Part shown: one piece after another, positions 1-37,376 of the stretch
How positions within the stretch are numbered: the first letter of the stretch is position 1
Layout of the letters: each line of letters starts with the position of its first letter
Assembly: GCA_020746105.1 (NCBI GenBank)
Contig: CM036619.1
Span: 52,250,635-52,314,634, forward strand
Source: Trogon surrucura
Taxonomy: Eukaryota; Chordata; Aves; Trogoniformes; Trogonidae
DNA length: 64,000 nt
Direction: 5' to 3'
Program-made: the position numbers and the translations under genes
Notes under the pieces: generated by a model
What the model saw: only the letters and a program-made list of their open reading frames with translations
Databases searched by the model: none
What the model was told of the DNA's origin: nothing

Positions 1-24932
<24,932 letters not shown>

Positions 24933-27900
24933 TTACCTGGGGCTCCTCCACGTCGATGGCTCAGCGGTTCTTTCAGAGGGCGCGGGCACGTCGAGTCCCC
25001 CGAGGGGAGCGGCCCCGCCGGGCGCGGAGGTGAGTTTGGCCGCAGCCATCCGCAGGGCGCACTGGCGGCCGGGCGTCCCAAAGTGCCCTCTTCACTCTCC
25101 GCCCAGAAGCTGCTCGTATCGCCTCTGCTATAGGGACAGCGAGATTATCAATTAAATTGTATCAGTGGTAATTAGCCGGCGTCCAGGGGCTCCAGACAGC
25201 GAAAGGCGGGGAATCTGTGCCACCAGCCGCCCTTCCCACCTCCGGGCATCCCTCGGGGAGGATGCATCTAACCAAACTTTGTGCCTTATACCCACAACGC
25301 AGTTCTTCACAAACTACCTTCTTTGTTACTACTCTCAGGACACTCAAGGATTTCTTTTCACTTCACACAGGCTGGCTGATTTAGGATAGAACGTGGTTCT
25401 TCCATTTAAGAATGGAAAATCCTCCGATTGTTCTTGTTTCTCTATGCCATGGTCTGTGTCAACGTTTTAAAAGCATCTATATTAAAGGACAGACAAGTCT
25501 GAACTAGACAAAAGAATACCATTTCTTAGTCAACAAGGAAATGGCTGATAAAAGACAGGCTGGCTGCCCTTATATCCTGAGTAATTCTTACGGTTTCTGT
25601 GGGTTCCACCTTTGTGGTTATTAATATGGCTAGAAGAGTCAATGAGAGAATTTTTTGACTTCTTTTGTGTAGTTATCTCACAATATGTACAGCAGAGTAG
25701 AACGATATCAACGTGTAACCACCAGACCACCGCCATGTTCCTCACATAATTCATTCTTTCCTAACACATGCTAAGGCTAAAGAATGTCACTTTAAACGTG
25801 AAATTCTGCTCTGACAATAGGCACTCCCAAACAGTGTCTGTTTTCTATTTCTGCAGTGGAAACCTCAAAATGCTAATAGATACCGCCCTAGGAAGGCATG
25901 TAATTGCCAGGCAGTTTGGGTTTTCCTGCAGATGCTTCTTCACATACAAAAGGTAGCCACAGCTTGCACCAGCTTATTACATTTGGTACATGCAACTGAA
26001 ATTAAGTGTATAACACATGGCAGAATTTCCCTTTCTAACAGAGGATCTAGCTAGGCTCTGTGTATGGCCGTAATATTCCCATCTGCCTCATTCTACTTTT
26101 TTATGTGCTTTCACAGTACAGGCATGTATAAGGCTCATGCATATCTAAGGATAACGCAGAGCACATTTTTCTATTACTCCTTGATAGGCTTGGAAAAAAA
26201 AGGCTTTTTGCAATCAGCAAACTTATGCCAAGAAAACCAGCAAAGCCTTAGATCAGAATTAGATCTCCTGAAGAGAATCAGAAGAGTTAATCCCTTGCAG
26301 TTGTTTTTCCACTAAATTCTAAATTACAGACATTCAGAGAGTCTGCTGCAGCAGCTCAGCAGTAGTGCATGTGGGCAGGTACTATCCCGGAGCTCCTTGC
26401 CTGGTAATCCTTCTGACCACTCCTGCTCCATCTGTCCCAATCTCCCACCTCTCTTACTCACCTGCTTCTTCTATCAGACAATTTCCTTGCAAAACCCAGG
26501 TATGTATCAGCATTTTGTTTGCAGTGGAAAACTGGAGCCAGTAATACTTACTTTCTAGCTGAAAAATCTCTTGTCAGCCTAGGACCTTTTGCAGGCAGAG
26601 GGTGTTAGTTCGTTGGCTGGTTGGTTTTGCACAGAATAAACACATGGCATTTTCGGTTGTGTCTAAGTCTTTGGTCCCGCAGCAGGACTGCTCTCTTCTC
26701 CTGATGAGTTCTGAGAGTTTAGCACATCTGCTAAAGTTGTGTTTGCTCCTCTGACTTAATCACACAGAACAGCTATTTTACAGCCTTAGAGCCAACACAC
26801 GCTCACACTCCAGGTAATTTTATCTATCAGGCCTCAAACTGTGGCAAAAAATGCCATCTAAAACCTTGCCGCTGGAGTTAGTGGAAAGTTTATTTCTTTG
26901 CTTTTTTGGGTCTACAATTTAAATTTGTACTTATTCATAAGCCTCCTCAAACCTACCGCCAGCAGAGGCATGGGGGTTATATTCCTTCTGCCACCCCTGT
27001 TATGGGAGGAGACCACCGGGGCAGACTGACAGAGCAGTAATCCTTAAACTGCTGCAGCAGAAGCAACCAGAGCTCGTCTACCAAAGGCCTTATTTACCCA
27101 AACAGTGCTGCTGTGATGAACCACCGCTGCCTGCCTTGGGAGGCAGTTCTGGCTTTGACTACCTCAGGCAGTCACGACAGAGCAGTTAAATCACAGGCTG
27201 GAGGAAGGAGATCCACAGCCCTGTAGGCATACTCGCGGTAATTGCAAAGGCTCACTAATACGCATTCACTGCAGGAATCTCGATGCATAAAAAGAGCTAT
27301 GGTGTGAGTTCCCTTCTGGCTACCCAAAATTACATATATTGCCGAGTCATGCCATCCTCCAGCTGGTGATTATGGTCTTCTTCTCTGCTCCCTGCCATAT
27401 TAGAGCAATCCAGCAAGGGACCATGAGAGAAGACCTCTGGTTTACGCTGCATTCAGTGCTGTGTATAACCTAACGACATCCCTTTAAACTCCTTGTTATT
27501 GTTGGACATCATATTTGCTTTCTGTAAGAGCAGCTGCTACCCTTCAAGAGGATAGGACAACCCTCAGGACAACCCTCACAGAGCCACATGAAATAGGACT
27601 ATGGAGGTCATCCAGCCTATGCTCCTGCTCACCTAAGACATTCCAGAGACCTGCTTGCCTAAACTCTGCCCAGTCGTCTTTCAGTTCTGCAAAATGTCAC
27701 GCTCCAGCAGGGAATCCTAATAAAAGTATTTGCATGGACCAAATAGAGACTTTGATAGAAGATTTTCTGGACTGTTTGATTAAAGCTGAACTTGAAATGT
27801 AGGATCTGGAACACGGAAGGTAGAAAGGGAACTGTGCCTACGGAAGGAGAGAATTCTGTGTGAAAAGCCTGCTTTTATATGGTTTAGAAGAAAAAGATCC

Positions 27901-29251
27901 CAACTTGTTGGAAAGACTCATTAACACACGGAGTTTTAAGTTTTGTTTACTGTTTTGCACAAATCCTGAGTTCTCAGAATTTGTCAAATGGAGAATATAT
28001 ATAAAAGGCTTCCTAGAAGATCTAGGTTACCTAAAATGAGTAGTTTCTTTTTAAAATACAAACGTAGAACTTATTAATTTATACCAAACTGAGCCCAAAA
28101 ATTCTGCCTCCTCAGCTTGAGTCAATATTAGAATATGCAGTTTTCCTAGTTCTCCTCTTAAAAATTGAAGGCATTCTCGATTTTAATTCTCTGGTTTTCC
28201 CCAGAAGGGGGGTTTATAATGCAGCTTATTTTCTGTGGACAAAATTGTTAGGAAAAGGAATTAGGAAAAAGTAAGCAACTGCCTTGGTTTCATCGAAATA
28301 TGCCTACTCTTCTGGCTAGATTAACTCAACCAGCTAGGAAAGAAAGATGGAAGTAGTGGCAAATGAGATGAAAGCTACTATTTTACTAAAAATAATAATA
28401 ATTTAAAAATCCCAAGTGTAATTCTTTAAAAAAAAATGTAAAAGATATAATCACTCTCCACAGAAACTGCTCGTCTGATGAATACGCCATATATTTTTAA
28501 GTGAAAAAACATATAACGTATATTTTCTAGAAGCTGAAGAACCAGTTAGGAACTTTAGGCCATATCCTGTTTATCCACAGTTTAATGTAGAAAAAAAACC
28601 CCACCCTAATTCCTCAGAACTCTGCTGCCATCACGTGGCCATCTACCATCTCTCATTGATGCTGAAACAGACCCAGCCTGTTGATTTGTCGCACTGTACT
28701 TCAGTGCTTTATTTACCAGATTCGTTATCCTTAACACAATCTCAATTTCTTCCTCAGCTTTCAGAAATATAATGAATAATTGGCATTGATTTTTTTTCTC
28801 TAGTTTCTGCAGATAAAAATTTTTTTTTTTAATGCCAGACGGTGAGCAAGCTGGCATACAACAGAGCAAGTTGCTTTGGGAGGTGTGGTTTTCACTATGC
28901 CACTGGCATCCTCTATGAAACTGTTAATTAGAACACACATATTAAACAGAAGTGTCCATGCTGCTGTTTCTTTCCCTAAGGAGTTAAATCTGCCACTTCC
29001 TTCCTAGGAAGGAAAAACAGCTCAGCAGAGAACAGATGATAAATACATCACTTCATTTTCCCGCTGTGAAACAAAACTAATCTCATGAAGAGCTGCTAAA
29101 AAGAAGGATTTTTTTTCTCTATGCAGCTAAAAACCTGAACATGTTGAAAAAAAGTGTTTTAGGATAAGATAGGAGAATCCTGGAATCTTCTCCCTTGGTT
29201 AAGGTTTCAGGTTTTACTAGGTTGAACTATTTTGAGTGGAGAGAAAACGAT

Positions 29252-29301
29252 ACACCTGTGAAGTTATGTTTGAGGACACACCTGTGAAGTTACTTTTGAG
29301 G
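29252..29301 (+). repeat. tandem duplication, 26-bp period
   Basis: ACACCTGTGAAGTTATG... at 29252-29275 recurs at 29278-29301 with two mismatches (ATG versus ACT). Two units only. No function apparent. Confidence 0.85.
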
Positions 29302-29653
29302 TTTTAAATATTCAAATACAAAATAAAATAAGCAAAAAAAAATTGCTAGCAATCTAGGGCATACACACTACAACGTGATGCACTTGTGTTTGCACACCTA
29401 TATAAATTCTCCTTCTTCGGCATACCTCAGAAGATAAAGGAATGTATACCTATCTGATATTTCCAAACGATGTATTGGAAGAAGGAATTAATTTCTTCCT
29501 GGTATTAAATTTCCTGATTGTAAAGATTGTAAAGAAAGTACTTACTTGAAATTCTCAGAGGTAGTCAGAACCAGTTACATCATATTTTTAGCCTGATAGG
29601 AAAATAAACTGTCTGTATGGGTCATTGGGATATTTTAAGAATGTTCCTAATTC

Positions 29654-29812
29654 ATAGAATGGCTTAGGTTGGAAGGGACCTTGGAGATCATCTAATCCAA
29701 CCTCCCTGCCATGGGCAGGGACGCCCTTAACGAGACCAGGTTGCTCAAGGCCTCATCCAACCTGGCCCTGAACACCTCCAGGGAGGGGGCACCCACAACC
29801 TCTGTGGGCATG
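29654..29812 (-). mobile_element. CR1 LINE fragment (3' end, truncated)
   Basis: Reverse-oriented CR1 3' end starting ATAGAATGGCTTAGGTTGG and ending abruptly at CAACCTCTGTGGGCA. Same subfamily as the interrupted copy at 12240. Intergenic. Confidence 0.9.
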
Positions 29813-30712
29813 TGCATGATAATTTTTGTTGCAATCAGTGAGACTAATCATGTGCTTACAGTCACATACAGGTCTCTCTTGTATTACAAAGGCACTCAAT
29901 ATGCACTCAGTAATTCCTGAAAGGTGACTTAAGCACTGAATTATATCTATGTTTAATTTTAATAATCTGCTAAAATAGTTACAAACATTGAGTAGCTCAA
30001 GCAGAATCTAAACATAGTATGTTTTGTCATAAGAAAATAGTCAAGGTCACAACATTATGTAATCCTAACTTCTAAGAAGGAAGATTTCCAGTACACTCTG
30101 ATAGACTTGCTGAAATCTCTATTATCAAAAACACAGCTAGAATTTTTCAAAAATAACTAAAAAAAGCTGTTGCTAAACAAGGCTTTAAAATAAACATTCT
30201 TAATATACATCTCATTTAACATTGTGTCTAATGCTTATATATAATTTTCAGTGTTAACATGCTAAAGAAAATCTAAGAAATTGACTAAAGGAAAAAGATT
30301 CATTGGATATATTTCACACTCCACTGAATTCAGGTGGAACTACACTGCCAATGTAGGTAGAACAAGAGTTTACTGAATGCATACAGAGGTTGTCTGGGGT
30401 TTTTTTTAACATTATTTTAAAGCATTTTAAAATGAATTAGGTTTGTGTTTGAAATGCAAGATGGAAATTTTTATCCACTTTGAAGTGTTTATAAAGGAAT
30501 GAAAATAGGTAAATAAAAATGAAAATGTTTCACTTTAAGCTACAGTAAAGATTCCTTGGAGCCAGGAGGAAATCTAACCCAGATTCAACATCCAGCTCTA
30601 CTACAGTCTTATGAAAATTCTTCAAGTTCTGTAGCAGCTTCTGTTAACATTTTTAATGAAGAAAATTAATTTAAGAGAAAAGTCCTCAGTATTTTTGTTT
30701 GCTTACAATTTA

Positions 30713-30766
30713 TTTTGTACTGCACCGTCTCATATTCTGTTTTATACTGCACCATCTCATATTCTC
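30713..30766 (+). repeat. tandem duplication, 27-bp period
   Basis: TTTTGTACTGCACCGTCTCA... at 30713-30739 recurs at 30740-30766 with about three substitutions. Two units only. Confidence 0.85.
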
Positions 30767-30971
30767 AGTTTTCAGCATGCCATGGATTGTCATCTTTAGG
30801 TTCTTAACAAAATAAATTCATATTTCCAGCTGTATTCAAATGGTTTCATGTAGGCTGGATCCTGCAAGAGTCATTCTGCGGTAGACAGACATTGGGCAGT
30901 CTTCACGTTGCAGCAGCATGGAAGGAAAAAAGAATGGATATAGGGGAATACAGAGATAATAGTTAAGAGTA

Positions 30972-31700
30972 GAATCGCAGAATCATAGAATCATAGAATA
31001 GTTTTGGTTGGAAGAGACCTTCAAAATCATCGAATCCAACCTTTTCCTAGCCCTAGCAACGCCACTAAACCATGTCCCTCAGCATAACATCCACCCGTCT
31101 CTTAAACACCTCCAGAGATGGTGACTCAGCCACCTCCCTGGGCAGCCTGTTCCAGTACCTGACAACCCAGTAAAGAAATTCCTCCTAATATCCAACCTGA
31201 ACCTCCCCTGGTGCAACTTAGGGCCATTTCTCCTCGTCCCATCACTCATCACTGAGGAGAACAGACCAAGCCCCACCTCACAACAACCTCCTCTCAGGTA
31301 GTTGTAGAGAGCAAGAAAGTCTCCCTTCACTCTCCTCCAAGCTAAACAGCCTCAGACCCCTCAGCCATTCCTCCTACGACACATGCTCCAAATCCTTTAC
31401 CAGCTTGATAGCCCGCCTCTCTACCCTCTCCAGCACCTTGATGTCCCTCTTGTAGTGAGGGGCCCAAAACTGGACACAGTACTCGAGGTGAGGCCTCACC
31501 AAAGCCGAGCACAGGGGCATGATCACCTCCCTGCTCCTACTGGCCACACCATTCCTGATCCAGGCCAGGATGCCATTGGCCCTCTTGTCCCCCTGGGCAC
31601 ACTGCTGGCTCATGTTCAGCCGGCTGTCCATCAACATCCCCAGGTCCCTCTCTGCCTGGCAGCTCTCCAGCCACTCCTCCTCAAGCCTGTAGCACTGCTG
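30972..31700 (-). mobile_element. CR1 LINE fragment
   Basis: About 0.73 kb of reverse-oriented CR1 starting with the octamer tail (AGAATCGCAGAATCATAGAA). The minus strand keeps partial ORF2 frames at 31079-31330 and 31374-31772 ([18 protein letters not shown]), separated by a frameshift. Intergenic between MIB1 and ABHD3. Confidence 0.92.
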
Positions 31701-32362
31701 GGGGTAGCAAAGGGAGTAGTAAAAGTCGAGAAGGAGACAAACAGAAACAGCTATTCCTAAGGCCACAATCATTGATTTTTTTCATAAGCAGCAAGAGTAT
31801 AAACACAAACACAGCCTGGCTTTTTCCTCTGCAGTTTGAAGGCATAGAACATTTACGTTGACTTCATTAGTGCCCTACTTCATTCACACTTCAAGGAAAG
31901 AAAAATCTATAGTATGCATGAGGAAGACTTGAGAAATGCTCATTTGAATTTTTCAAATTAATTTTTTTCCTCCCATTCCCCTGCTGATAGTAAATATCAG
32001 GAACAGTGAGTGCTCTCTTCCCTGCATTGATGGAAAACTTTTTGGATGTTTTATACATGGACTTGGAGATTTCCCAAGACAAGTCAGGCTGGCAGAAAGA
32101 TATTTTTCCCATTTTATTAGATAAATGCTAATCAAGTGTTTAAAGTATATAAATAAACAGAACGTCAGATCTAAAGCTCTGAGGTTAAAAGTCACTTTGC
32201 CCTGCCTTAAAGGTGCTGCTTGACATCAGTTCCAAGTGTGGGGCTACAGAGAACTGCACTGGGGCCAGCTTGCAATTGTCCACCGAAACATCAGTAAGAA
32301 TGTAATACCTATCCCCTCCCTCTTCCCCTAACCCCCAAACGAACACACAACCATCTCTCCTG

Positions 32363-32364
<2 letters not shown>

Positions 32365-32398
<34 letters not shown>
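32365..32398 (+). repeat. poly(A) tract, 34 nt
   Basis: Uninterrupted run of 34 A. There is no AATAAA hexamer in the 250 bp before it and no recognisable gene copy there, so it is treated as a simple repeat and not the tail of a retrocopy. Likely to vary in length. Confidence 0.85.
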
Positions 32399-32400
<2 letters not shown>

Positions 32401-34414
32401 CAACATATCACTAATGTAGCCTCTTAGTTAAAAATTTAAATCAAGCTGTGACTAACGAAATGTTTCTGTAAATTATTAACTATTGCTCGAGCAAAATAAA
32501 CTGGGAGACAATATGAAAGAGCAATCCTGTGCCCTTTCCTTTCTGCCTAATCTATAATCCATTAGAGCAGGGTTGATATAGTCATTTTATGAAGCACTTA
32601 GACAGCAGAGAGCACAGTGCAAAGAGCAAGTCTCTCTGGGAATGTAGGACTGTCTTCCTCTGAAAATAATGCGGTAAGAGTTCAAAACACCAGAGTGACC
32701 ATCTTGTTTTCTTCACCCACATGGAATTTGTAATCACTAAATCACTTAGAAGTGGCTGTAATATGAGCAGAACACAGCCCTTCCTTTTCCAGCTCTGCAA
32801 AAATGTGTTGTAGGCCAAAGGATGACCTTTTATAGACTTAAAAAAAATCCAGCACTGGAACTGGAGGATCTGATGGGGCTTGCTTAAAACAGAAGGAAGT
32901 TATTAACATTATTGCTACTGACAGTGTAGCAACATGGTTACACAGCAACAAAAAACCCTCAGCCCGTCTCAGTACATGTAATTTGTCTTGGTTTGCTTAT
33001 GGCATGTCATATATGCCTGATGTAATCCATGAGTAATCGACATAGGAGTAATGGTCAAATGCCAGACACACCTCATCAACTTTGTGTTTCAATCTTGGGG
33101 GGTTTTTTGTGCATTTATTCTCTCTAGACTGTTGATCATGTCACTAAACTGCTGGTTTTATATGCCTCAGAAGGGTTTCTCTAACCACCAACAGCCATGC
33201 CTTCTGCTTTTTGATCATGCATGTATATGCATGTATATTTATAAACTTGCTAGCCACATGGACATACACTGTGCCCCTTTTTTCTCAGCCTTTTGGGATT
33301 TTTCTTTTCTCTAGTTTTTGGGTCACTCAAAGAGTCTTCAGCTTAATGGGGATAGGACTTGAATGTAGAACAGTCCACTGCAAGCAACGAGTTTCCTTCT
33401 TTGGAAGTATCATGCTCCTCCACATCCTGAAGTCTAGTCCTCAGTCCAACCAATTCAGTGTCTTCAAAGATTCATACGTTCAAGTTGTTGATGAAACCTA
33501 CGTGTTCTCAGAACTAAGCTATCTAGTCCGGCTATTCCCGCTGCAGTGTTCCTTCACAATAAATCCTTTTATCTGGGGTGTACAACATAATATGCCCAGC
33601 AAGCCAGGACCAAGACTCGGGTATGGCTGTTCTCCATAAGAAGCAGAGGAAGCTCAGTGTTGATGACAACAGATTTTCTACCTGTTCAGTTTCCTTTTGC
33701 TGTAATAGCTGCAGGGAAAAGAAACAAACCCCAGATCTTTCCCAGCATCTGCTTACCAATTCCCATACTCTTTTCAATGGCTGCAGTAGCTCTGCCTCTG
33801 TGTGCCTGGAATCTTTGGACTGGAGAGGGAGAATAGGTATTTTTAAATTTCTTCAGAACTTTGCAATACTCTTATTAGTTTACCTTCCTAAACATAATAT
33901 CAATTAATTACTTTGCATACTTTTATCATTCTGATTCTTCAATGAAAAATTCTTAAAAACATACAAACTACTCTTACTTGAGGAGAAAAACAAAGTGACA
34001 AGTAGATTTCTGCTTGTCAGACTGAATGGTAAAATATCCTTGACACTTCCAAATCTCATATGCAAATTAGCAATGCAATTAGAAGCAACCATTTGATTGT
34101 AAAGCCTTTAGAAGTTACAATGTGTTTTCATGATAGTTGTCAAAGCAAGACTGGAATCCACTGTTGCTGCACAGACAGTATGAACATGATAATGCTTTTC
34201 TCTCCAGTGTGGAAAGCTAAAGTTCCTTTCAGTATTTCTTTAAGTTAGGCTGCGCCCCAATATCCAAGTACTTGTCACCACTATTTCATGGTAAACACAA
34301 GAAAGTTGGTCCCAAATGCTTTATGTCAGAGCAGAATCTCTCTGGTAAGATCTGTCCGAATAAGTAGGAGCAACTGAAATAGGCCACATCTGATTTACTG
34401 CTCTTACATTCTTT

Positions 34415-34475
34415 AGTTTGTTTATTTGTTTGTTTGTTTATGCATCCATCCATCCATCCATTTATTTATTTATTG
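34415..34475 (+). repeat. compound tetranucleotide microsatellite
   Basis: GTTT/ATTT repeats (GTTTGTTTATTTGTTTG), then four CATC units, then three to four TTTA units in 61 bp. Intergenic, 300 bp before the CR1 remnant upstream of ABHD3. Confidence 0.85.
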
Positions 34476-34727
34476 TTATGGTTCCTGATTCAATTAGACT
34501 TTTAATATTTGGATATAGCAAGAAAACATGGATAAAGTAAGAAGCGAAGAGCATGCAGCTGAGGCATAAAATAAGGAGAAGGAAAGTACTTCCATGTCCT
34601 GTGGTGCTTGCATGCATCTCAAATAGCAGATGCTCAGGATCTTTGTATTATCAGCTGTGCTCTGAGGACTTCGCCAAAGAAAAGGCACAGATACTGTGTG
34701 TTGCCTTCTGAAGCTGAAGAGGGAATC

Positions 34728-36770
34728 ACAGAATCGTCAAGAGTTGGAAGGGACCTCTAGAGATCATCTAGTCCAACCCCCCTGCTAAAGCAAGATTGCC
34801 TGGAGCACATCTCACAGGACTGCATCCAGGTGGGTTTCAAAAATCTTCAAAGATGGAGACTCCACAGCCTGCCTGGGCAGCCTGTCCCGGTGCTCTGTCA
34901 CCCTCACAGTAAAGAAATTCTTTCTCATATTTAGATGAAACTTCCTGTGTTCCAGCTTGTGCCTGTTGCCCCTTGTCCTGTCATTGGGCACTACTGAAGA
35001 GTCTGGCTCCATCCTCCTTGCATCTACCCTTTAGATATTTGTAGACATTTGTAAGGTCTCCTCTCAGCCTTCTCTTCTCCTGGCTAAATAATCCCATCTC
35101 TCTCAACCTTTCCTTGTGAGATGCTCCAGTCCCCTGATCATCTTTGCTGCCCTTTGCTGGACTCTCTCCAGTAGTTCCCTGTCTCTCTCAAACTGGGGAG
35201 CCCAGAATGGGTGAGGCCCCATCTGGAGTACTGCGTCCAGTTCTGGAGCCCAGGATCTGCTGGAGCAGGTCCAGAGGAGGGCCACAAAGATAATTAGAGG
35301 GCTGGAGCACCTCTGCTATGAAGACAGGCTAAGATAGCTAGGGTTATTCAGCTTAGAGAAGGCTTCAGGGTGACCTAATAGCGGCCTTCCAGTACCTGAA
35401 GGGGGCCTACAGGAAGGCTCGAGAAGAGCTTTTTACAAGGTCCTGTAATGATAGGACACGGGACAACGGCCTGAAGCTGCAAGAGGACAGATTTAGATTA
35501 GATATTACAAAGAAATTCTTCATCATGAGAGTGGTGAGGCATTGGAACAAGTTGCCCAATGAAGCTGTGGATGCCCCATCACTGGAAGTGTTCAAGGCCA
35601 GGTTGAGCAACCTGGTCTAGTGGGAGAGAGGTGTCCCTGCCCACAGCAGGGGGGTTGGAACTAGATGATCTTCAAGGTCCCTTCCAACCTTAACCATTCT
35701 ATGATTCTAGGATTCTAGAATTCTATTCCAGATGTGGCTTCACCAGGGCAGAATAGAGGGGAAAGATGACCACCCTTGACCTACTGACCACACTCTTCTT
35801 AATGCAGCCCGGGATACCACTGGCCTTCTTGGCAACAAGGACACATTGCTGGCTCATGACTAACTTACTGTCTACCAGGACTCCAAGATCCTCCTCCTCA
35901 GGGCTGCCTTCCAGCAGATCTAGCCCTAACATACACTGGTGCAAAGGATTGTTCCTCCCCAGGTGACGGACCCTGCATTTGCCCTTGTTGAACATCATTA
36001 TGTTCCTCTCTGCTCAGCACTCCAGCTTGTCCAGGTCATGCTGGAGGGCAGCACAGCCCCCTGGTGTGTCAGCCACACCTCCCAGTTTTGTACCATCAGT
36101 GAACTTTCTGAGGATACCCTCTGTTCCCTCATCTAGGTCACTGATGAATATGTTGAATGAGAGTGGACCCAGTACTGATCCCTGGGGAACACTGCTGGCT
36201 ACAGGCCTCCAACTTGACCCTCCACTGCTGATCACAACCCTCTGGGCTCTGTCACTCAACCAGCTCTCAATCCATCTCACTGTCCAGTCACCTAGACCAC
36301 ACTTCCTGAGTTTCCTAATATCGTGGGAGTCAGTGTCAAAAGCCTTGCTAAGTCAAGATAGATGACATCCACTGCTCTCCTCTCAGCCAGTTACGACATC
36401 ACAGAAGGCTATCAGATTGGTCGAGCAATATTTCCCCTCCGTGAATCCATGTGACTTCTCCCAATAACTTCTTTTTCTTCCACATGTCTTGAGATGAAAT
36501 CCAGAACAATTTGTTCCATCACCTTTCCAGGGATGTAGTTCCCTGGGTCATCCTTTTTGGAAACTAAAGTGACACTTGGCCTCCCTCCAGTCCTCAGGCA
36601 CCTCTCCTGTTCTCCGTGACCTTTCAAAAATGACCAAGAGTGGCACAGCAATACCACCTGCCAGCTCGCTCAGCACTCGGAGGCGCATCCCATCAGGCCC
36701 CGTGGATTTACGGATGTTCAGTTTGGCTAGGCGGTCTCTGACGCGGTCCTCCTCTCCTGAGGGAAACAGA
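34728..36770 (-). mobile_element. long CR1 remnant next to the ABHD3 promoter, split by another CR1
   Basis: Reverse-oriented CR1 in two pieces, 34728-35208 and about 35728-36770, together some 1.5 kb. It reaches back into the reverse transcriptase domain: the minus strand reads RKSTGPDGMRLRVLSELAGG near 36,700 and [20 protein letters not shown] near 36,200. The usual FADD active-site motif is FTDG here and frames are broken, so it is dead. Its inner end lies about 450 bp upstream of the ABHD3 ATG. Confidence 0.9.
35209..35727 (+). mobile_element. CR1 LINE 3' fragment nested in the remnant at 34728-36770
   Basis: Plus-oriented CR1 from GGGTGAGGCCCCATCTGG through the MRVVRHWNKLPNEAV-like region to a tail of ATTCTATGATTCTAGGATTC. 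Host sequence stops at GGAGCCCAGAA and resumes at CCAGATGTGGCTTCACC, consecutive in intact CR1. Several small deletions. Confidence 0.9.
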
Positions 36771-37019
36771 AGCATCTGAGTGAGCAAACACGCGAGGGCC
36801 TCCATGCAACACCTCCCGCAGCTGAGAAAGGAGCGGGCAGAACGCTCCCGCAGCCGAGCTGTCCCGCGCCTCCCGGGGCCGCGCCACGCCCCCCCCGCTC
36901 CGCCCGGCTTCTCCTGCCCCGCGGTCCCGGCTCCGGCCGGCGAGGCGCGGCTAGGCTGGCCGCCCCGCTTGCGGGAGGAGACTGCTCCACTCGCAGCCGC
37001 CCCCGGCCTCGGCCTCGGG

Positions 37020-37028
37020 CCCCGCCCC
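37020..37028 (-). promoter_or_regulatory. GC box in the ABHD3 promoter
   Basis: CCCCGCCCC (GGGGCGGGG on the minus strand), about 200 bp upstream of the ABHD3 ATG, matches an Sp/KLF GC box. Chance occurrence is possible at this base composition. Confidence 0.4.
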
Positions 37029-37229
37029 CGCTCCGCAGGCCCCGGCGGCCGGTGCGGGGATGCCGCCTGCGGCGCTGTAGCGCGGAGCGCTCCGCGGGCA
37101 GCGGCAGCGGGAGGCGGCCGGCGGCTCCTCCTTCTCCTCCGCCTCCTCCTCCTCCCTCCGCGCCGGAGTGGGCTCGCCCGCAGCAGCCGGGGGTGCGCTG
37201 CGCTGCCCTGCCCTTGCCCTGCCTGTGCC

Positions 37230-37376
37230 ATGGACTGGCAGGTGCTGACCAGGGAGCTCTCCCTCTACCTGGAGAGCCAGGTCCGCGTCGGGCTCTTCGG
37301 CTCCGGCGTGGGCTTGTCCCTGGTGCTGGGCTTCGGCGTCGCCTACGCCTGCTACTACCTCAGCAGCATCGCCAAG
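37230..37376 (+). CDS. ABHD3: ABHD3 exon 1, coding part (N-terminal membrane anchor)
   Basis: 147 nt, 49 codons in phase 0, ending GCCAAG before GTGAGC. Encodes [17 protein letters not shown], then the glycine-rich hydrophobic segment (about residues 21-45) that anchors the protein. Lies in the CpG island. The frame stays open both upstream to 36780 and into intron 1 to 37964, which reflects the high G+C content and is not taken as coding. Confidence 0.95.

Larger units (their letters stand above)
25081..36829. other. MIB1-ABHD3 intergenic region
   Basis: 11.7 kb between the two CpG islands. Contains CR1 fragments at 29654, 30972 and 34728-36770, a 34-nt poly(A) run, a microsatellite and two tandem duplications. 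The first 4.5 kb (25081-29650) has no repeat or gene I recognise. No convincing exon of a third gene is present. Confidence 0.8.

Noticed and set aside
32365-32398. Poly(A) run as the tail of a processed pseudogene
   Set aside because: No AATAAA before it and no recognisable coding sequence upstream; treated as a simple repeat.
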